DNA of 64,000 bases, taken from NCBI RefSeq assembly GCF_003337555.1, contig NZ_QPJK01000017.1, positions 58,551 to 122,550 on the forward strand, written 5' to 3'. Of the stretch, positions 11,656 to 21,569 are shown piece after piece. Positions within the stretch are counted from its first letter, which is position 1; the number at the start of each line of letters is the position of its first letter. Below the pieces are notes generated by a model. The model did no database searches. It saw nothing but the letters and a program-made list of their open reading frames with translations, and was not told where the DNA came from. Made by a program: the position numbers and the translations under genes. This DNA comes from Pseudorhodoferax soli (GTDB lineage Bacteria; Pseudomonadota; Gammaproteobacteria; Burkholderiales; Burkholderiaceae_C).

Positions 11656-13952
11656 CAAAACGACGTACCTATCTGGAATTGCAGTTTTTGGATTCTATCG
11701 CCCGCGAACTTGCGCACCGGATTGGCGATGGCCAAGCGCAACGGACCGACAGGGGAAATCCAGCTCACGCCCACACCGACGGAGGCGCGCATGTCGCTGA
11801 GCTCGAACTTGTCGTCCTCGCCGTACACGTTGCCGACGTCGACGAAGCCGTACATGCGCAGCGTGCGGTCGTTGCCGGCGCCAGGGAATGGCGTCAGGAT
11901 CTCGGCGTTCAGCGTGACCTTCTTGCTGCCGCCGATGACGGAGCCGGTCACGTCGCGCGGACCCAGCGTGCCCTGCTCGAAGCCGCGCACCGATCCCAGA
12001 CCGCCTGAGTAGAAGTTCTTGAACACCGGGAATGGCCGGCCCGACAGGCCCTTGCCGTAACCCAGCTCGCCGTTGAACGCCAGCGTGTACTGCTTGTTCA
12101 ACGGGATGAACTGCTGGTACTGGTAGCTGCTGCGCACGTAACGTGTGTCGCCGAACAGCCCGATCTCGGCATTGACCTTGTTCAGGGTGCCATTGGTCGG
12201 GACCAGCGTGCTGTCACGGCTGTCGCGCTGCCAACCGACCGACAGCGGGACCGAGTAACTGGTGTAGCCAAACTTCTCGCCATAGGCGAGGTAGGCAGCC
12301 GGGATGTTGGTGCCAGGCTTGATGGTCGTGCGCTCCAGCGTGCCGCCGAAGTACACCGTGTCGACCTCGCTGAACGGCACGCCGAAGCGCACGCCCGCAC
12401 CCGTGGTTTCCAGCTGGTAGTTGCCGCCCTGGTCGTTGTAGGGCCGCGAGTTGCGGTGGAACAGGTCCAAAGACAAGGACACACCATCGGTCGTGAAGTA
12501 CGGGTCGACCGTGTTCAGCACGATGGCGCGGTTGTATTTGCTGGTGTTGATGTCGAGCCCCAGGTAGTTGCCCGAGCCGAAGGCGTTTTCCTGCTTGATG
12601 CCGAAGGACAGCGCGAGCTTTTCCGCGCTCGAGAAGCCGGCACCCATGGTCAGGCTGCCGGTGGGCTTCTCGGCCACGGTGACCTGCAGGTCGACCTGGT
12701 CCGGTACGCCCGGCACCTCCAGGGTCTCCATGTTGACTTCGGTGAAGTAACCCAGGCGGTCGACCCGGTCGCGCGACAAACGGATCTTGTTGCCGTCGTA
12801 CCAGGACGATTCGAACTGGCGGAATTCGCGGCGGATGACTTCGTCGCGCGTGCGCGTGTTGCCGACCACGTTGACGCGGCGCACGTAGGCACGGCGCGAG
12901 GGCTCGGCCGTCAGCAGCAGCGCCACGCTGTTGTTGCTGCGATCGATGTCGGGCCGCGCCTCCACGTTGGCGAAGGCGAAGCCGTAGTTGCCGAAGTTGT
13001 CGCGGAAGGACTTGGTGGTCTCGGCCACGCGGTCGGCGTTGTAGGCCTCGCCCGGGCGGATCGTGATCAACGACTTGAACTCGTCGTCGCGGCCCAGGTA
13101 GTTGCCCTCCAGCTTGACGCTGGACACCACGTAGCGCTCACCCTCGGTGATGTTGAGCACGATGGCGATGTCTTCCTTGTCCGGCGAGATCGCCACCTGG
13201 GTCGACTCGACCTGGAATTCCAGGTAGCCGCGCGACAGGTAGTACGAGCGCAGCGTCTCGATGTCGGCGTTGAGCTTGGCGCGCGAGTAGCGGTCGGACT
13301 TGGTGTACCAGCTGAGCCAGCCACCGGTGTCGAGCTCGAACAGGTCGCGCAGCGTGGACTCGCTGAAGGCCTTGTTGCCGACGATGCGGATTTCCTTGAT
13401 CTTCGCCGGATCGCCTTCGGTGACGGTGAAGGTCAGGTTGACGCGGTTGCGCTCGATCGGCGTCACCGTGGTGACGACCTGTGCGCCGTACAGGCTGCGG
13501 TTGATGTACTGCCGCTTGAGCTCCTGCTCGGCACGGTCGGCCAACGCCTTGTCGAAGGGGCGGCCCTCGGTCAGGCCGATGTCGCGCAGGGCCTTTTTCA
13601 GGGCGTCCTGCTCGAACTCCTTGGTGCCTGCGAAGGTGACGTCGGCCACCGTGGGGCGCTCTTCGACCACCACCACCAGCACGTCACCACTGACTTCGAT
13701 GCGCACATCGGTGAACAGGCCCAGGCCGAACAGGGAACGGATCGCGGAGGCGCCCATTTCGTCGGAGTAGGTGTCGCCCACCCGCAGCGGCAGGGATGCG
13801 AACACCGTGCCGGGCTCCACGCGTTGCAGGCCTTCGATGCGGATGTCGCGCACCTTGAACGGATCGACCGCCCAGGCCTGGTGGGCCACCAACAACAGCC
13901 CCAGGGCCGTGGTCAGCGCGCGCGTGCGAAAGCGAAGCATGGAATGTTTCAT
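11655..13952 (-). CDS. bamA: Outer membrane protein assembly factor BamA
   Basis: BamA is the central barrel of the BAM complex that inserts beta-barrel proteins into the outer membrane. The 765-residue protein has a signal peptide ending at AWA before VDPFKVRDIRIEGLQRV. Five POTRA repeats follow to about residue 420 (for example VTFAGTKEFEQDALKKALRD and RIVGNKAFSESTLRDLF). The 16-stranded barrel ends with the aromatic QIGTSF. The start at 13952 gives MKHSMLRFRTRAL. The ATG four codons later is also possible, and neither has a strong ribosome site. skp overlaps its stop. Confidence 0.97.
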   Translation of the reverse strand: MKHSMLRFRTRALTTALGLLLVAHQAWAVDPFKVRDIRIEGLQRVEPGTVFASLPLRVGDTYSDEMGASAIRSLFGLGLFTDVRIEVSGDVLVVVVEERPTVADVTFAGTKEFEQDALKKALRDIGLTEGRPFDKALADRAEQELKRQYINRSLYGAQVVTTVTPIERNRVNLTFTVTEGDPAKIKEIRIVGNKAFSESTLRDLFELDTGGWLSWYTKSDRYSRAKLNADIETLRSYYLSRGYLEFQVESTQVAISPDKEDIAIVLNITEGERYVVSSVKLEGNYLGRDDEFKSLITIRPGEAYNADRVAETTKSFRDNFGNYGFAFANVEARPDIDRSNNSVALLLTAEPSRRAYVRRVNVVGNTRTRDEVIRREFRQFESSWYDGNKIRLSRDRVDRLGYFTEVNMETLEVPGVPDQVDLQVTVAEKPTGSLTMGAGFSSAEKLALSFGIKQENAFGSGNYLGLDINTSKYNRAIVLNTVDPYFTTDGVSLSLDLFHRNSRPYNDQGGNYQLETTGAGVRFGVPFSEVDTVYFGGTLERTTIKPGTNIPAAYLAYGEKFGYTSYSVPLSVGWQRDSRDSTLVPTNGTLNKVNAEIGLFGDTRYVRSSYQYQQFIPLNKQYTLAFNGELGYGKGLSGRPFPVFKNFYSGGLGSVRGFEQGTLGPRDVTGSVIGGSKKVTLNAEILTPFPGAGNDRTLRMYGFVDVGNVYGEDDKFELSDMRASVGVGVSWISPVGPLRLAIANPVRKFAGDRIQKLQFQIGTSF

Positions 13953-14010
13953 GGATAAGAAAGAGGGCCGACGGCGTGGGCCGGGCTGGTGGGCTGGCCT
14001 CGATGTCGGG

Positions 14011-15366
14011 TCAGCCGAAGATTCGTGTCACGTCGTTGAACAAGGCGATGGACATCATCACGAGCAGCAAGGCGACCCCGGTGCGCTGCATGCGTTCCAT
14101 CCATGCATCCGACACGCCTTTGCCGGTCACGGCCTCCCAAAGATAATACATCAGGTGCCCCCCATCGAGGACCGGGAGCGGCAGCAGGTTCAGCACCCCG
14201 AGGCTCACACTGATCAGGGCCAGAAACACCAGGTATTGGGTCAGTCCCAGGCTGGCGGATTTGCCCGCGTAGTCGGCGATCGTGAGCGGCCCGCTGAGGT
14301 TCTTGAGCGAAGCTTCGCCGATCACCATGCGGCCCATCATGCGCAGCGTGAGGGCCGAGACCTCCCAGGTCCGCACCACCCCGTTCCACAGCCCGTCAAG
14401 GGGTCCATAGCGCACCGTGACCATGGCTGGCGGCGCGCCGACCATGGCGCCGACACGGCCGATCCAGGCATCGCCCTCGCGCAGCGCTTGTGGGGTGACC
14501 TCGATGTCCTGGCGCTGGCCGGCGCGATCGATGCGCCAGCGCTGCGTGAGCGGCTCCTCGCCACGCACCGACGCGCGGATGGTCTCGCGCAGCTGCGGCC
14601 CGTCGACGATGGGTGTGCTGCCGATGGCCAGCACCACGTCGCCGCTCTGCAGGCCAGCCCGGGCGCCGGCGCCATCGGCCACGACCTCGCCGATGACAGG
14701 CTGCGTCCAGGGCGAGACGATGCCGATGCGCCGGAACAGCTGGGCGTCGGCCTCGCGCACGCCCATCTGCGCCAGCGGCAACACAAGTTCACGCGTCGCG
14801 CCCTGCGCGTCGAGCTCGAGCCGCACATCGTGCCCGTCCAATGCGCCGCGCGTCAGCAGCCAGCGCAGTTCCTCGAACGAGCGCAGCGGCTGCAGCGTGT
14901 CGCCGTCCCAGGCACCGCGCACCACGTGCTCACCGCCGCGCACGCCGGCCTGCTCCGCGATGGACGCCGGCACCGGGCTGGCCAGCACGGCCTGCGGTTC
15001 CTCCACGCCACTCCAGTTGACGAGCGCGTAGAGCAAGACGGCCAGCAGCAGGTTGGCGGCCGGGCCGGCCGCGACGATGGCCGCACGCTTGCCGACGGTC
15101 TGGGTATTGAAGGCACGGTGGCGCTCGGCTGGATCGACGGCGCCCTCACGCTCGTCCAGCATCTTGACGTAGCCGCCCAGCGGAAACGCGCAGACGACGA
15201 ATTCGGTCGGCGAGCCCTTGGGCTGCCAGCGCCAGAGGACCTGGCCGAAGCCGATGGAGAAACGCTCGACCTTGACACCGCAGGCCACCGCCACACGGTA
15301 GTGGCCGTACTCATGGACCGCGATCAACAGGCCCAGCGCAACGATGAAGGCCACAACGGTCAGCAT
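14011..15366 (-). CDS. rseP: Site-2 protease RseP (RIP metalloprotease)
   Basis: RseP cleaves the anti-sigma factor RseA and remnant signal peptides within the inner membrane. The protein starts MLTVVAFIVALGLLIAVHEYGHY, with the zinc-binding HExxH at residues 18-22 in the first membrane helix. Tandem PDZ regions follow (one includes GDVVLAIGSTPIVDG). The third zinc ligand is in LPLPVLDGGHLMYYL near the C-terminus. The ATG at 15366 with AAGGA upstream gives 451 residues. The open frame to 15486 is inside dxr. Its place upstream of bamA is conserved in proteobacteria. Confidence 0.96.
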   Translation of the reverse strand: MLTVVAFIVALGLLIAVHEYGHYRVAVACGVKVERFSIGFGQVLWRWQPKGSPTEFVVCAFPLGGYVKMLDEREGAVDPAERHRAFNTQTVGKRAAIVAAGPAANLLLAVLLYALVNWSGVEEPQAVLASPVPASIAEQAGVRGGEHVVRGAWDGDTLQPLRSFEELRWLLTRGALDGHDVRLELDAQGATRELVLPLAQMGVREADAQLFRRIGIVSPWTQPVIGEVVADGAGARAGLQSGDVVLAIGSTPIVDGPQLRETIRASVRGEEPLTQRWRIDRAGQRQDIEVTPQALREGDAWIGRVGAMVGAPPAMVTVRYGPLDGLWNGVVRTWEVSALTLRMMGRMVIGEASLKNLSGPLTIADYAGKSASLGLTQYLVFLALISVSLGVLNLLPLPVLDGGHLMYYLWEAVTGKGVSDAWMERMQRTGVALLLVMMSIALFNDVTRIFG

Positions 15367-15376
15367 GGAGTCCTTT

Positions 15377-16549
15377 CTAGAGCCGGGCGATGTGCCCGTG
15401 CGCGTGTTCGCGCGCCAGCGCATCGAGCGCCAGCAGATCTGCCAGCGACCCTGGCTTGGAGGGCGCCAGGCCCTCCAAAGTTGCATGGCTGAGCTGGTGG
15501 ATCTGGTCGAAGCGGATGCGGCGCTCCAGGAAGGCGGCCACGGCCACTTCGTTGGCCGCGTTCAGGACCGCGCAAGTCCCCGAAGGCGCACGCAGAGCGT
15601 CCCAGGCCAGGGCCAGGCAGGGAAAGCGCACGAGGTCGGGTACCTCGAAGGTCATCGCGGCGATGCGCGAGAAATCGAGCCGCGGCGTGCCGCTGTCGAT
15701 GCGCTCGGGCCAGGACAGGCCGTAGGCGATGGGCACGCGCATGTCGGGCGTGCCCAGCTGGGCCATCACCGAGGCGTCGTGGAATTGCACCATCGAGTGG
15801 ATGATCTGCTGGGGATGGATCACGACCTCGATCTGCTCGGGCGTGACGCCGAACAGGTACTTGGCCTCGATGACTTCCAGCCCCTTGTTCATCATGGTGG
15901 CCGAGTCGACCGAGATCTTGCGGCCCATGGCGAAGTTCGGGTGCGCGCAGGCTTGCTCTGGCGTCACATCGCGCAGCGTGGCCGGGTCGCGCGTGCGAAA
16001 TGGCCCGCCCGACGAGGTCAGCATGATCTTCTCGATGCGCCGGCGCCAGGTGGCAGGATCCTCGGGCAGTGACTGGAATACGGCGGAGTGTTCGCTGTCG
16101 ATCGGCAGCAGCAGCGCGCCGCCGGCCTGCACGGCGTCCAGGAACACCTGGCCGCCCACGACCAGCGCCTCCTTGTTGGCCAACAGCAGGCGCTTGCCCG
16201 TGCGCGCCGCCGCCAGACAGGGCGCCAGCCCCGCCGCGCCGACGATGGCGGCCATCACGGCATGCACATCGGGGTGCGCAGCAACTTCTGCAATCGCCTC
16301 GGCACCGGCCATGACCTCGACCGGCAGGCCCTCGGCATGGATGCGTTCGCGCAGCCTGCGCGCCGCGTCGGCATCGGCCATCACGGCAAAGCGAGGACGG
16401 AACTGCGCGCATTGCTGCAGCATCGTCTCGACCTGGGTCGCGGCCGTCAGCGCGACGACCTCGAAACGCTCCGGATGCCGCGCCACCACATCCAGCGTGT
16501 TGGCGCCCACGGAACCCGTGGAGCCCAGAATACTCAGCCGCTGCTTCAT
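15377..16549 (-). CDS. dxr: 1-deoxy-D-xylulose 5-phosphate reductoisomerase
   Basis: Dxr (IspC) converts DXP to methylerythritol phosphate with NADPH, the committed step of the MEP isoprenoid pathway. The product feeds UppS two genes upstream. The 390-residue protein has the Rossmann motif ILGSTGSVGANTLDV, LLANKEALV, PIDSEHSAVFQ and LTSSGGPFR. The metal-site region follows at DVTPEQACAHPNFAMGRKIS. The start at 16549 overlaps the cdsA stop as ATGA, so the longer frame running back through cdsA is a shadow. Confidence 0.97.
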   Translation of the reverse strand: MKQRLSILGSTGSVGANTLDVVARHPERFEVVALTAATQVETMLQQCAQFRPRFAVMADADAARRLRERIHAEGLPVEVMAGAEAIAEVAAHPDVHAVMAAIVGAAGLAPCLAAARTGKRLLLANKEALVVGGQVFLDAVQAGGALLLPIDSEHSAVFQSLPEDPATWRRRIEKIMLTSSGGPFRTRDPATLRDVTPEQACAHPNFAMGRKISVDSATMMNKGLEVIEAKYLFGVTPEQIEVVIHPQQIIHSMVQFHDASVMAQLGTPDMRVPIAYGLSWPERIDSGTPRLDFSRIAAMTFEVPDLVRFPCLALAWDALRAPSGTCAVLNAANEVAVAAFLERRIRFDQIHQLSHATLEGLAPSKPGSLADLLALDALAREHAHGHIARL

Positions 16550-17376
16550 GCCACCACGCAATACAACATCATCGCCAACGGCACCGTCGGCAACAGCGCG
16601 TCGACACGGTCCAGCACACCGCCGTGGCCCGGCAGCAGCCTGCTGCTGTCCTTGACACCGGCGCTGCGCTTGATCAGCGACTCGACCAGATCGCCGACCA
16701 CGCTCATGGCACACAGGAACAGCACGGCCAGCGGCATCAGCCAGGGCATGCCGGCCCAGAGGCGGCTGAACAGGTTGTTGCCCGACGGGCCGTCGACCAG
16801 AACCCAGCCCGCAGCCAGCAGCAGCACACCCACCGCACCGCCGTAGACGCCCTCCCAGCTCTTGCCCGGACTGATGGCCGGTGCCAGCTTGCGCCGCCCG
16901 AAACTGCGGCCCGCGGCATAGGCGCCGACATCGGCCATCCAGACCAGTGTCAGCACCGAGAGCAGGAAACCGATGCCGATCACGCGTGCCTGCACCACGG
17001 CCAGCCAGGCCAGGCACAGCGCCAGCAGGCCACCGACGATGCGCAACAGGCGTGGAATCGGTGCCCAGCCCGGCACGCCACCGCGGATCAACAGCACCGC
17101 AGCGAGCACCCAGGCGCCGCCGGCCAAGGTCCATAGGGTGAGTGAGGGCCGGGCCAGCCAGCCCGCCTGCCACATCGCAGTGCACAGGGCAGCAGCCACC
17201 AGCGCGAGCCCGCAGGCGCCCGCCTGGCCCATCTGGTTGAGGCGGCCCCACTCCCAGGTGGCGGCCGCAATCATCACGAGGGCGACGATGCCGAATGGGG
17301 TGGGGTCGGCGTAGAACAACGCCGGCAGCAGAATGGCCAGCAGCACCAGGGCGGTGATGATGCGCGTGCGCAGCAT
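16546..17376 (-). CDS. cdsA: Phosphatidate cytidylyltransferase
   Basis: CdsA makes CDP-diacylglycerol, the precursor of all membrane phospholipids. The 276-residue inner-membrane protein has about eight hydrophobic segments. It ends with the family signature region SVVGDLVESLIKRSAGVKDS followed by LLPGHGGVLDRVDALL. I use the ATG at 17376 (MLRTRIITALVLLAILLPAL), where a membrane segment begins at once. The extra 25 residues possible upstream overlap the end of uppS and lack family features. It is translationally coupled to dxr by ATGA. Confidence 0.95.
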   Translation of the reverse strand: MLRTRIITALVLLAILLPALFYADPTPFGIVALVMIAAATWEWGRLNQMGQAGACGLALVAAALCTAMWQAGWLARPSLTLWTLAGGAWVLAAVLLIRGGVPGWAPIPRLLRIVGGLLALCLAWLAVVQARVIGIGFLLSVLTLVWMADVGAYAAGRSFGRRKLAPAISPGKSWEGVYGGAVGVLLLAAGWVLVDGPSGNNLFSRLWAGMPWLMPLAVLFLCAMSVVGDLVESLIKRSAGVKDSSRLLPGHGGVLDRVDALLPTVPLAMMLYCVVA

Positions 17377-17386
17377 GGCGCAGGCC

Positions 17387-18097
17387 TCAGGCAGCCCGGT
17401 TGGCGACGACTTGCTCGGAGGTCTTCCCGAAGCGGCGCTCGCGTCGGCCATAGGCCGCGATGGCGTCGTCCAGTGCCGCGGGGTCGAACTCGGGCCACAG
17501 CTTGTCGCTGAACACGAACTCCGAATAGGCCGACTGCCAGAGCAGGAAGTTGCTGATGCGGAACTCGCCCCCCGTGCGGATCACGAGGTCCGGGTCCGGC
17601 ACATGGGCCAACGCCATGGCACGGCCCAGGCTGGCTTCGGTGATGGCCTCGCCGGCCGCCGCCAGGCGCTGCGCGGCCTGGGCGATGTCCCAGCGGCCGC
17701 CATAGTTGAAGCAGATGTTCAGGACCAGGCGCTGGTTGCCGGCGGTCTCGCGTTCCGCCTGCTCCAGGCCACCGCGCACCTTGTCGGACAGCGCAAGCAG
17801 CGCACCCACGAAGCGCAGCTGCACGCCGTTGGCCTTGAGCGGTTTCACTTCCTTGGCCAGCACGCTGACCATCAGCGACATGAGGCCCGAAACCTCGTCC
17901 TGCGGCCGGTCCCAGTTCTCCGACGAGAACGCGAACACGGTCAGCACGCCCACGTCGCGGTCCAGGCAGGCCTGCACGCAGCGGCGCAGCGATTCGACAC
18001 CCTGCCGGTGGCCGGCCACGCGCGGCAGGAAGCGGCGCGTCGCCCAGCGGCCATTGCCGTCCATGACGATGGCGATGTGGTGCGGCACCACACTCAC
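17387..18097 (-). CDS. uppS: (2E,6E)-farnesyl-diphosphate-specific cis-prenyltransferase (undecaprenyl diphosphate synthase)
   Basis: UppS builds the C55 lipid carrier for peptidoglycan and LPS O-chain assembly. The 236-residue product opens with VPHHIAIVMDGNGRWA (catalytic Asp in MDGNGRW), then AGHRQGVESL, FAFSSENWDRP and the C-terminal DLVIRTGGEFRISNFLLWQ and SEFVFSDKLWPEFD. The start is set at the GTG at 18097 because GGGGGA sits 7 bases upstream. A GTG at 18091 would be two residues shorter. The longer frame to 18295 runs into frr and is rejected. Confidence 0.95.
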   Translation of the reverse strand: MSVVPHHIAIVMDGNGRWATRRFLPRVAGHRQGVESLRRCVQACLDRDVGVLTVFAFSSENWDRPQDEVSGLMSLMVSVLAKEVKPLKANGVQLRFVGALLALSDKVRGGLEQAERETAGNQRLVLNICFNYGGRWDIAQAAQRLAAAGEAITEASLGRAMALAHVPDPDLVIRTGGEFRISNFLLWQSAYSEFVFSDKLWPEFDPAALDDAIAAYGRRERRFGKTSEQVVANRAA

Positions 18098-18134
18098 GCG
18101 AGCATCCCCCACTGACGACACGGCAACACGCGCA

Positions 18135-18695
18135 TCAGACCGCCAGCAGGTCCTGCTCCTTGGCCGCCACGATGTGGTCGACGTCGGAGATGTGCTTGTC
18201 GGTGACCTTCTGGATGTCCGCCTCGGCACGCTTCTGGTCGTCCTCGGAGGCCAGCTTGTCCTTGACCAACTTCTTGACGGCCTCGTTGGCGTCACGGCGC
18301 AGGTTGCGGATCGCGACCTTGGCGTTCTCGCCTTCGCTGCGCACCACCTTGGTCAGCTCCTTGCGGCGCTCCTCCGTCATCATGGGCATGGGCACGCGGA
18401 TCAATTCGCCCATGGATGCGGGGTTCAGGCCCAGGTCGCTCTCGCGGATGGCCTTCTCGATCTTGGCGCCCATGCCCTTCTCCCAGGGCTGCACGCTGAT
18501 GGTGCGCGCGTCCAGCAGCGACACGTTGGCCACCTGGCTGATCGGCACCATGGAGCCGTAGTAGTCGACCTGCACCACGTCCAGCAGCGCTGGGTTGGCA
18601 CGGCCCGTGCGCACACGCGCCAGGGCGTTCTTCAGCGAGGCCAGGGACTGGTCCATGCGGCTGTCGGCCGCGCTCTTGATGTCTGCAATCGTCAT
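18135..18695 (-). CDS. frr: Ribosome recycling factor
   Basis: RRF, with EF-G, splits the post-termination ribosome. The 186 residues match the family length (185 in E. coli). Conserved segments are [20 protein letters not shown], the loop around [18 protein letters not shown] and the C-terminal helix with [18 protein letters not shown]. The ATG at 18695 has a good GGAGAG ribosome site; thirteen upstream residues in the open frame are not conserved. Gene order pyrH-frr-uppS is typical. Confidence 0.97.
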   Translation of the reverse strand: MTIADIKSAADSRMDQSLASLKNALARVRTGRANPALLDVVQVDYYGSMVPISQVANVSLLDARTISVQPWEKGMGAKIEKAIRESDLGLNPASMGELIRVPMPMMTEERRKELTKVVRSEGENAKVAIRNLRRDANEAVKKLVKDKLASEDDQKRAEADIQKVTDKHISDVDHIVAAKEQDLLAV

Positions 18696-18750
18696 GCTCT
18701 CTCCGGCTTCTTGTGGGCCCGACCGGCGGCGCAACGCCGCCCTGCCAGCC

Positions 18751-19473
18751 TCAGGCGTAGACCAGGGTGCCCTCGTCTTCGCCCAGCACTACGCGCTTGA
18801 GCGCACCGTGCTTGAAGATCGAGAACACCTTGATCGGCAGCTTCTGGTCGCGGCACAGCGCGAACGCGGTGGCATCCATGATGCCCAGATTCTGCGAGAT
18901 CGCCTCGTCGAACGAAATCCTGCTGTAGCGTGTGGCCGTCGGATCCTTCTTCGGGTCCGCGGTGTACACGCCATCCACCTTGGTCGCCTTGAGTACCAGC
19001 TCGGCACCGATTTCGGCACCACGCAGCGCTGCGGCGGTGTCGGTGGTGAAGAACGGATTGCCAGTGCCGGCGGCGAAGATCACGACCTTGCCCTCTTCGA
19101 GGTATTGCAAGGCCTTGGGGCGCACGTAGGGCTCGACCACCTGCTCGATGGCGATCGCCGACATGACGCGGGCGATCAGGCCAGCCTTGTCCATGGTGTC
19201 GGCCAGGGCCAGCGAATTCATGACCGTGGCGAGCATGCCCATGTAGTCGGCCGTGGCGCGGTCCATGCCGACCGAACCACCCGCGACGCCGCGGAAGATG
19301 TTGCCCCCGCCGATCACCACGGCGACCTGGACGCCCAGGCGCGTGATCTCGGCAATTTCCTCGACCATGCGCACGATGGTGGCGCGGTTGATGCCGAAGG
19401 CATCGTCGCCCATCAGGGCCTCTCCCGACAGCTTCAACAAGATGCGCTTGTGGGCTGGCGCGGGAGCGGGCAT
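18751..19473 (-). CDS. pyrH: Uridylate kinase
   Basis: PyrH phosphorylates UMP to UDP and is a hexameric, allosterically regulated amino-acid-kinase-fold enzyme. The 240-residue protein has [64 protein letters not shown] and [13 protein letters not shown]. The ATG at 19473, preceded by GAAGGA, is preferred over the ATG at 19497. It sits between tsf and frr as in most proteobacteria. Confidence 0.97.
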   Translation of the reverse strand: MPAPAPAHKRILLKLSGEALMGDDAFGINRATIVRMVEEIAEITRLGVQVAVVIGGGNIFRGVAGGSVGMDRATADYMGMLATVMNSLALADTMDKAGLIARVMSAIAIEQVVEPYVRPKALQYLEEGKVVIFAAGTGNPFFTTDTAAALRGAEIGAELVLKATKVDGVYTADPKKDPTATRYSRISFDEAISQNLGIMDATAFALCRDQKLPIKVFSIFKHGALKRVVLGEDEGTLVYA

Positions 19474-19507
19474 GGGCAATTCCTTCAGGTGGTGCAAATG
19501 GGGGGCA

Positions 19508-19535
19508 ATGGTAGCGCGGGCCGACGACAGTTCAG
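19508..19535 (-). promoter_or_regulatory. Candidate sigma-70 promoter for pyrH
   Basis: In the 84-base gap after tsf the minus strand contains CTGAAC, a 16-base spacer, and TACCAT. Both hexamers match the consensus at four of six positions. It would start a transcript about 30 bases before the pyrH ATG. Not proven by sequence alone. Confidence 0.3.
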
Positions 19536-19557
19536 ACGCCGGACCCGCATGGCGCGA

Positions 19558-20481
19558 TCAGGCGCCGGTCTTGGCAGCAGCGACCTGCGCCGCCACTTCG
19601 GCCGCGAAGTCGTCGACCTTCTTCTCGATGCCTTCGCCCACGACGTACAGCGTGAACGACTTGACCTGCGTTTCCGAGGCCTTGAGCATCTGCTCGACGG
19701 TCTGCTTGTCGTTCTTCACGAAGGGCTGGTTGTACAGCGAGACTTCCTTGAGGAACTTCTGCACGCCGCCTTCGATGCGCTTGGCGACGATGTCGGCCGA
19801 CTGCACCGGCTTGCCGGCGGCTTCGGCGGCCTTCTTGTCCTCCTCGGCCTTGGCCGCGGCGACCGAACGCTCCTTCTCGACCAACTCGGCGGGCACTTCG
19901 GCCGACGACAGCGACACCGGCTTCATGGCGGCCACGTGCATGGCGATGTCCTTGGCGGCCGTCTCGTTGCCTTCGTACTCGACCAGCACGCCGATGCGCG
20001 TGCCGTGCAGGTAGGCGGCCAGCTTGCCGCCATCGGCGTAGCGCTTGAAGCGGCGGAAGCTCATGTTCTCGCCGATCTTGCCGATCAAGCCCTTGCGCAC
20101 GTCTTCCAGCGTGGGGCCGAAGCCGTCCTGCGCGTAGGCCAGTGCACCCAGGGCGGCGATGTCGGCGGGATTGTGCTCGGCGACCAGGTTGGCGGCGGCT
20201 TGCGTCAACGCCAGGAAGCTGTCGTTCTTGGTGACGAAGTCGGTTTCGCAGTTCACTTCGATCAGGGCGCCCACATTGCCGTTGATGGCGCTGGCGACCA
20301 CGCCTTCGGCGGTCACGCGCGAGGCGGCCTTGCCGGCCTTGCTGCCCAGCTTGACACGCAGCAGTTCTTCGGCCTTGGACATGTCGCCGGCGGCTTCGGT
20401 CAGCGCCTTCTTGCATTCCATCATCGGTGCGTCGGTCTTGCCACGCAGTTCAGCAACCATGCTTGCGGTGATAGCAGTCAT
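19558..20481 (-). CDS. tsf: Elongation factor Ts
   Basis: EF-Ts is the nucleotide exchange factor of EF-Tu. The 307-residue product has the N-terminal UBA-like domain ([20 protein letters not shown] then [21 protein letters not shown]), the EF-Tu-contacting TDFV motif in [16 protein letters not shown], and a C-terminal domain containing [11 protein letters not shown]. The start at 20481 has GGAGAT upstream. It follows rpsB across a hairpin with eight consecutive Ts, which probably sets the S2 to EF-Ts ratio. Confidence 0.97.
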   Translation of the reverse strand: MTAITASMVAELRGKTDAPMMECKKALTEAAGDMSKAEELLRVKLGSKAGKAASRVTAEGVVASAINGNVGALIEVNCETDFVTKNDSFLALTQAAANLVAEHNPADIAALGALAYAQDGFGPTLEDVRKGLIGKIGENMSFRRFKRYADGGKLAAYLHGTRIGVLVEYEGNETAAKDIAMHVAAMKPVSLSSAEVPAELVEKERSVAAAKAEEDKKAAEAAGKPVQSADIVAKRIEGGVQKFLKEVSLYNQPFVKNDKQTVEQMLKASETQVKSFTLYVVGEGIEKKVDDFAAEVAAQVAAAKTGA

Positions 20482-20512
20482 GCTCAGATCTCCATCTCGA
20501 ATTCAAGGAACT

Positions 20513-20537
20513 AAAAAAAAGGGGGCCATGCAGCCCC
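20513..20537 (-). terminator. Intrinsic terminator/attenuator between rpsB and tsf
   Basis: On the minus strand a GC-only stem (GGGGC with GCCCC, six-base loop) is followed directly by eight Ts, 30 bases before the tsf start. This is a textbook rho-independent signal within an operon. Partial read-through would lower tsf relative to rpsB. Confidence 0.7.
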
Positions 20538-20573
20538 ACTTTGATCGCGCGGGATGTCGCGCGTGGGTCAGGC

Positions 20574-21326
20574 TCAGGCGGCCTCGTTGACCTCGACGAA
20601 TTCGTCGCTGCTCTCACCGGCTGCCACCGTCTTGACGACATCGGCGCCAGCGCTGTTGCGGCCTTCGATGATCGCATCGGCGATGCCACGGGCATACAGC
20701 GCCACGGCCTTGGCCGAGTCGTCGTTGCCGGGGATGACGTAGTCGATGCCCTGGGGCGAGTGGTTGGAGTCCACCACACCGATCAGCGGAATGCCCAGCT
20801 TGCGGGCTTCAGCGATCGCGATCTTGTGGAAGCCCACGTCGACCACGAAGATCGCGTCGGGCAGCGCGCCCATTTCCTGGATGCCGCCGATGTCCTTTTC
20901 CAGCTTGGCCATTTCGCGGGAGAACATGAGCTGTTCTTTCTTGCTCATGTTGTCCAGGCCGGCTTCCTGCTGGACCTTCATGTCCTTCAGGCGCTTGAGC
21001 GAGGTCTTGACCGTCTTGAAGTTGGTCAGCATGCCGCCCAGCCAACGCTGGTCGACGAAGGGCACGCCGGCGCGGCGGGCTTCTTCGGCCACGATCTCAC
21101 GGGCCTGGCGCTTCGTGGCGACCATCAGGATGGTGCCGCCATTGGCGGTCAGCTGCTTGGCGAACTTGGCCGCCTCCTGGAACATCGGCAGCGACTTTTC
21201 CAGGTTGATGATGTGGATCTTGTTGCGATGGCCGAAGATGAACGGGGCCATCTTGGGGTTCCAGAAGCGGGTTTGGTGGCCGAAATGGACACCGGCTTCC
21301 AGCATTTCGCGCATGGTGACGGACAT
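20574..21326 (-). CDS. rpsB: 30S ribosomal protein S2
   Basis: S2 is a late-assembling small-subunit protein. The 250-residue product starts [20 protein letters not shown] and has [52 protein letters not shown] and [20 protein letters not shown], all standard S2 signatures. The start at 21326 has GGAGTT upstream. The upstream open frame (18 residues from 21380) is not conserved. It begins the rpsB-tsf-pyrH-frr operon. Confidence 0.98.
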   Translation of the reverse strand: MSVTMREMLEAGVHFGHQTRFWNPKMAPFIFGHRNKIHIINLEKSLPMFQEAAKFAKQLTANGGTILMVATKRQAREIVAEEARRAGVPFVDQRWLGGMLTNFKTVKTSLKRLKDMKVQQEAGLDNMSKKEQLMFSREMAKLEKDIGGIQEMGALPDAIFVVDVGFHKIAIAEARKLGIPLIGVVDSNHSPQGIDYVIPGNDDSAKAVALYARGIADAIIEGRNSAGADVVKTVAAGESSDEFVEVNEAA

Positions 21327-21526
21327 TGAAATAACTCCAAAGGTTGGGTCTAAAATCCCGCCCGTTTTGCGCCATGCCAACCCGTCTATAACCGGGCGAT
21401 CGATGCAGGCGCAACACCTTGATGTGGGCGGGTTTGCGATTTGTCTTGCGTTTTTTAGTCACTTGACCAGGTCATTTGACTTGACGCGTGGCGCCGGCAG
21501 GCCGGACCACTTCGCAAAACCCAAAG

Positions 21527-21532
21527 AGTCTA
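21527..21532 (-). promoter_or_regulatory. Candidate extended -10 for rpsB
   Basis: The 243-base gap between divergent rpsB and dadA has, on the minus strand, TGATGTGCTAGACT. TAGACT carries an upstream TG one base away, an extended -10 pattern, about 200 bases from the rpsB ATG. The long leader (with a CCCG/CGGG hairpin near 21385) would leave room for autogenous control by S2, which is known in E. coli, but I see no sequence proof. Confidence 0.35.
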
Positions 21533-21569
21533 GCACATCACGGGCCCACCCCAGTGGCGCCCCCTCCCC

